This document shows, piece after piece, positions 62,337 to 64,000 of a stretch of DNA of 64,000 nucleotides. Both the position numbers and the translations under genes were made by a program. How positions within the stretch are numbered: the stretch's first letter is position 1; each line of letters starts with the position of its first letter. Under the pieces are notes generated by a model. It made no database searches. It had not been told where the DNA came from and worked only from the letters and a program-made list of their open reading frames with translations. This DNA is from Patiria pectinifera (lineage: Eukaryota > Echinodermata > Asteroidea > Valvatida > Asterinidae): assembly GCA_029964075.1 (NCBI GenBank), contig CM057135.1, positions 17,510,863-17,574,862 of the forward strand, in the 5' to 3' direction.

Positions 62337-64000
62337 TGAGTTGAATCGTTACTGGGTATAGTTTTCGAATAATGTTTGAGTGTTTCAATAATTTATCTAC
62401 ATCTGCAGCTGAAATCTCGAATGAAAATCTGTGCAAGATTATGTCTCTCACATTTCATTTTCAACTGTTCGGATAAACATCTCCTTTTCAACCTCAGGCA
62501 GAAGATGCAGACGCCCAAGCATGTTTGAGCAGACTGATACTCCCAACTATTCAGTGAACAAAATGAACAAAATGCGCAAATTACAAATGATGGACTTTCC
62601 CTTTAAGATTACCTTGCTTAAACACATTTCATTTTATAAATGGATGAGTGACTGTTATTCAGTTAATTACGTAATTATTGTTTAAAGAAATGGCTGACAA
62701 TTATACACATGGTTAAATAAATTTTACTTCCAATTGGTAGATAACCTCTAATCAGAGCAGTTTGTTGACTTCAATTCATATTGATTTAATGTTTCTTCAT
62801 AATGTTTACTCGGACATGTCGGACATCACGTTATTCGATTAATCTCAAGAAAAGAAATAATTGCAAAGGTGAGATAGGTAATATAAGTCTAATTCATGAA
62901 ATACTGTTTTGAATGGCTATTTCAATATTTTAAGTTCATTTTAAGTTTTCATTCTTGCAGCTCTTTAGTCATAGTGTTCTAGGACACAATGTACATGGTA
63001 TTATTTCAGTTCAAACAAGCAACTTAATTATTACATTCTTAGTGGGCTGTATACATAGGATCAAAATTTCAAGTGTAACTTCCAAATTAGTTGATTTCCC
63101 TGATAAAATTAGTTTGTTTGGCTTAAATTCACGTGTTTCACATCAAATAGAGTTTCAAGTACATTTTCAAGTGTTATATCCTCATGTACACTTGTGAATT
63201 ATTTGCTTCAAATGTCGGCTGATGACTGCAAATGGTGCCCGACTAAACTTAGTGCAAATATATGGGAGTCCAGAGAGGCCACATAATGCTTCTTCTCGAC
63301 CATAACCCAATCTAAAAACACGATAAAATTGTGCGGCAGCAGGATTCCAGTCAAACCAGTAAGTTTGGCGGTTTTGAGAGATCATTTTTCATTGAAAAAA
63401 AACTTATCCATTTTGCCGACTCGCATGGCTAGGGCGACGCGCGCGCATACCAGAAACCGGATACTTTTATGGGGGGGGGGGTATGGATGCTAAGATGGTT
63501 CAGTTCCTACTGGTACATTTATAAGTTCATTCTCACAACTGTAGTATTTGAATTCATCTTGGACTGAGATATGTCCATGGTAAATTATATCATCACTACT
63601 TGCATGTACTTCATTTGACATGTTTGAATCCATGTGATAATTTCTAAACACATAGTCAAATATCTACAGAAATCCAAATCTCATTTTTAAAACGGTGTAT
63701 GACAGAACTAGTACAAGTTAATGAACATGCCTTTACCAAACAACTTACTGAAGCTACTCTGACTGTTACCTACATTGTACAAATACATATCTGGATACAT
63801 GTATTTTGTGTGTTGTTAGTAACATAAACTGTTTCCTCTATCAAGGGAACAACCCACCTGCATGTATACAAAGCACTCTGGATGAGGGCATATTAGCAAC
63901 AGAGACCATTGGCTTCTCAAAATCAGCAATGTTTGTCTTCACAGTAAAGTTCAAGTGCATATTTTACGCAAGCATTATGTGCATTAAACTGTTCATATAA
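62337..64000. other. No confirmed gene
   Basis: AT-rich with a G-run at 63,472-63,481. A possible short exon at 63,847-63,942 (GNNPPACIQSTLDEGIL, acceptor TCAAG, donor GTAAAG) could belong to the broken HECT-family copy, but it matches nothing I can name. Confidence 0.35.

Overview
This is eukaryotic, intron-bearing, AT-rich genomic DNA packed with transposons. Spliced genes, tRNA-derived SINEs, a LINE, a Penelope-like element and several MITEs rule out a prokaryote. Motifs such as TAGGCCTA and TACATGTA, together with N-RAG-TP-like and RAG1-core-like transposons, DUF4806 genes and G2E3-like HECT genes, suggest a marine invertebrate. I would guess a deuterostome (echinoderm, hemichordate or lancelet grade), but the phylum is inference.

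Layout. 1-3.2 kb: dispersed repeat, hairpin, two MITEs and a SINE. 3.2-9.2 kb (minus): an intact six-exon DUF4806 gene just downstream of a decayed tnp2/CACTA-like transposase. 10.6-13.1 kb: two tandem arrays. 13.6-18.8 kb (minus): a multi-exon transposase whose N-terminus carries RAG1-like zinc and RING modules (N-RAG-TP type). 22.1-46.7 kb (minus): a HECT-type E3 ligase gene (SAM-like, GGGTR-like, UIM-like, HECT) that is now broken. 47-53.7 kb: LTR-element fossils, minisatellites and MITEs. 54-58.6 kb (minus): a LINE inserted into a Penelope-like element. 59.5-60.1 kb: a TIR element containing a tRNA-like segment. 60.9-62.3 kb (plus): a second, broken copy of the N-terminal half of the HECT family.

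The main result is a three-layer nest. A coding exon of the HECT gene is split by a 15.06-kb element (26,078-41,134) whose termini begin CACAGTG, the RSS heptamer sequence. Its gene resembles the RAG1/Transib recombinase core. That gene is split in turn by an 11.04-kb element (28,008-39,047) with near-perfect 34-bp inverted repeats, subterminal arrays of the same motif and a TATA (or TA) duplication. This inner element carries one intact three-exon gene, about 1,250 aa, with a DUF7869-like, RNase H-fold-like D-D-E region. The inner element looks youngest, the RAG1-like element older, and the HECT gene oldest. N-terminal-RAG1-like and RAG1-core-like modules therefore sit in two separate transposons about 7 kb apart.

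Family assignments rest on motifs recalled from memory, not on searches. Exon boundaries were chosen from GT-AG sites and reading phase.
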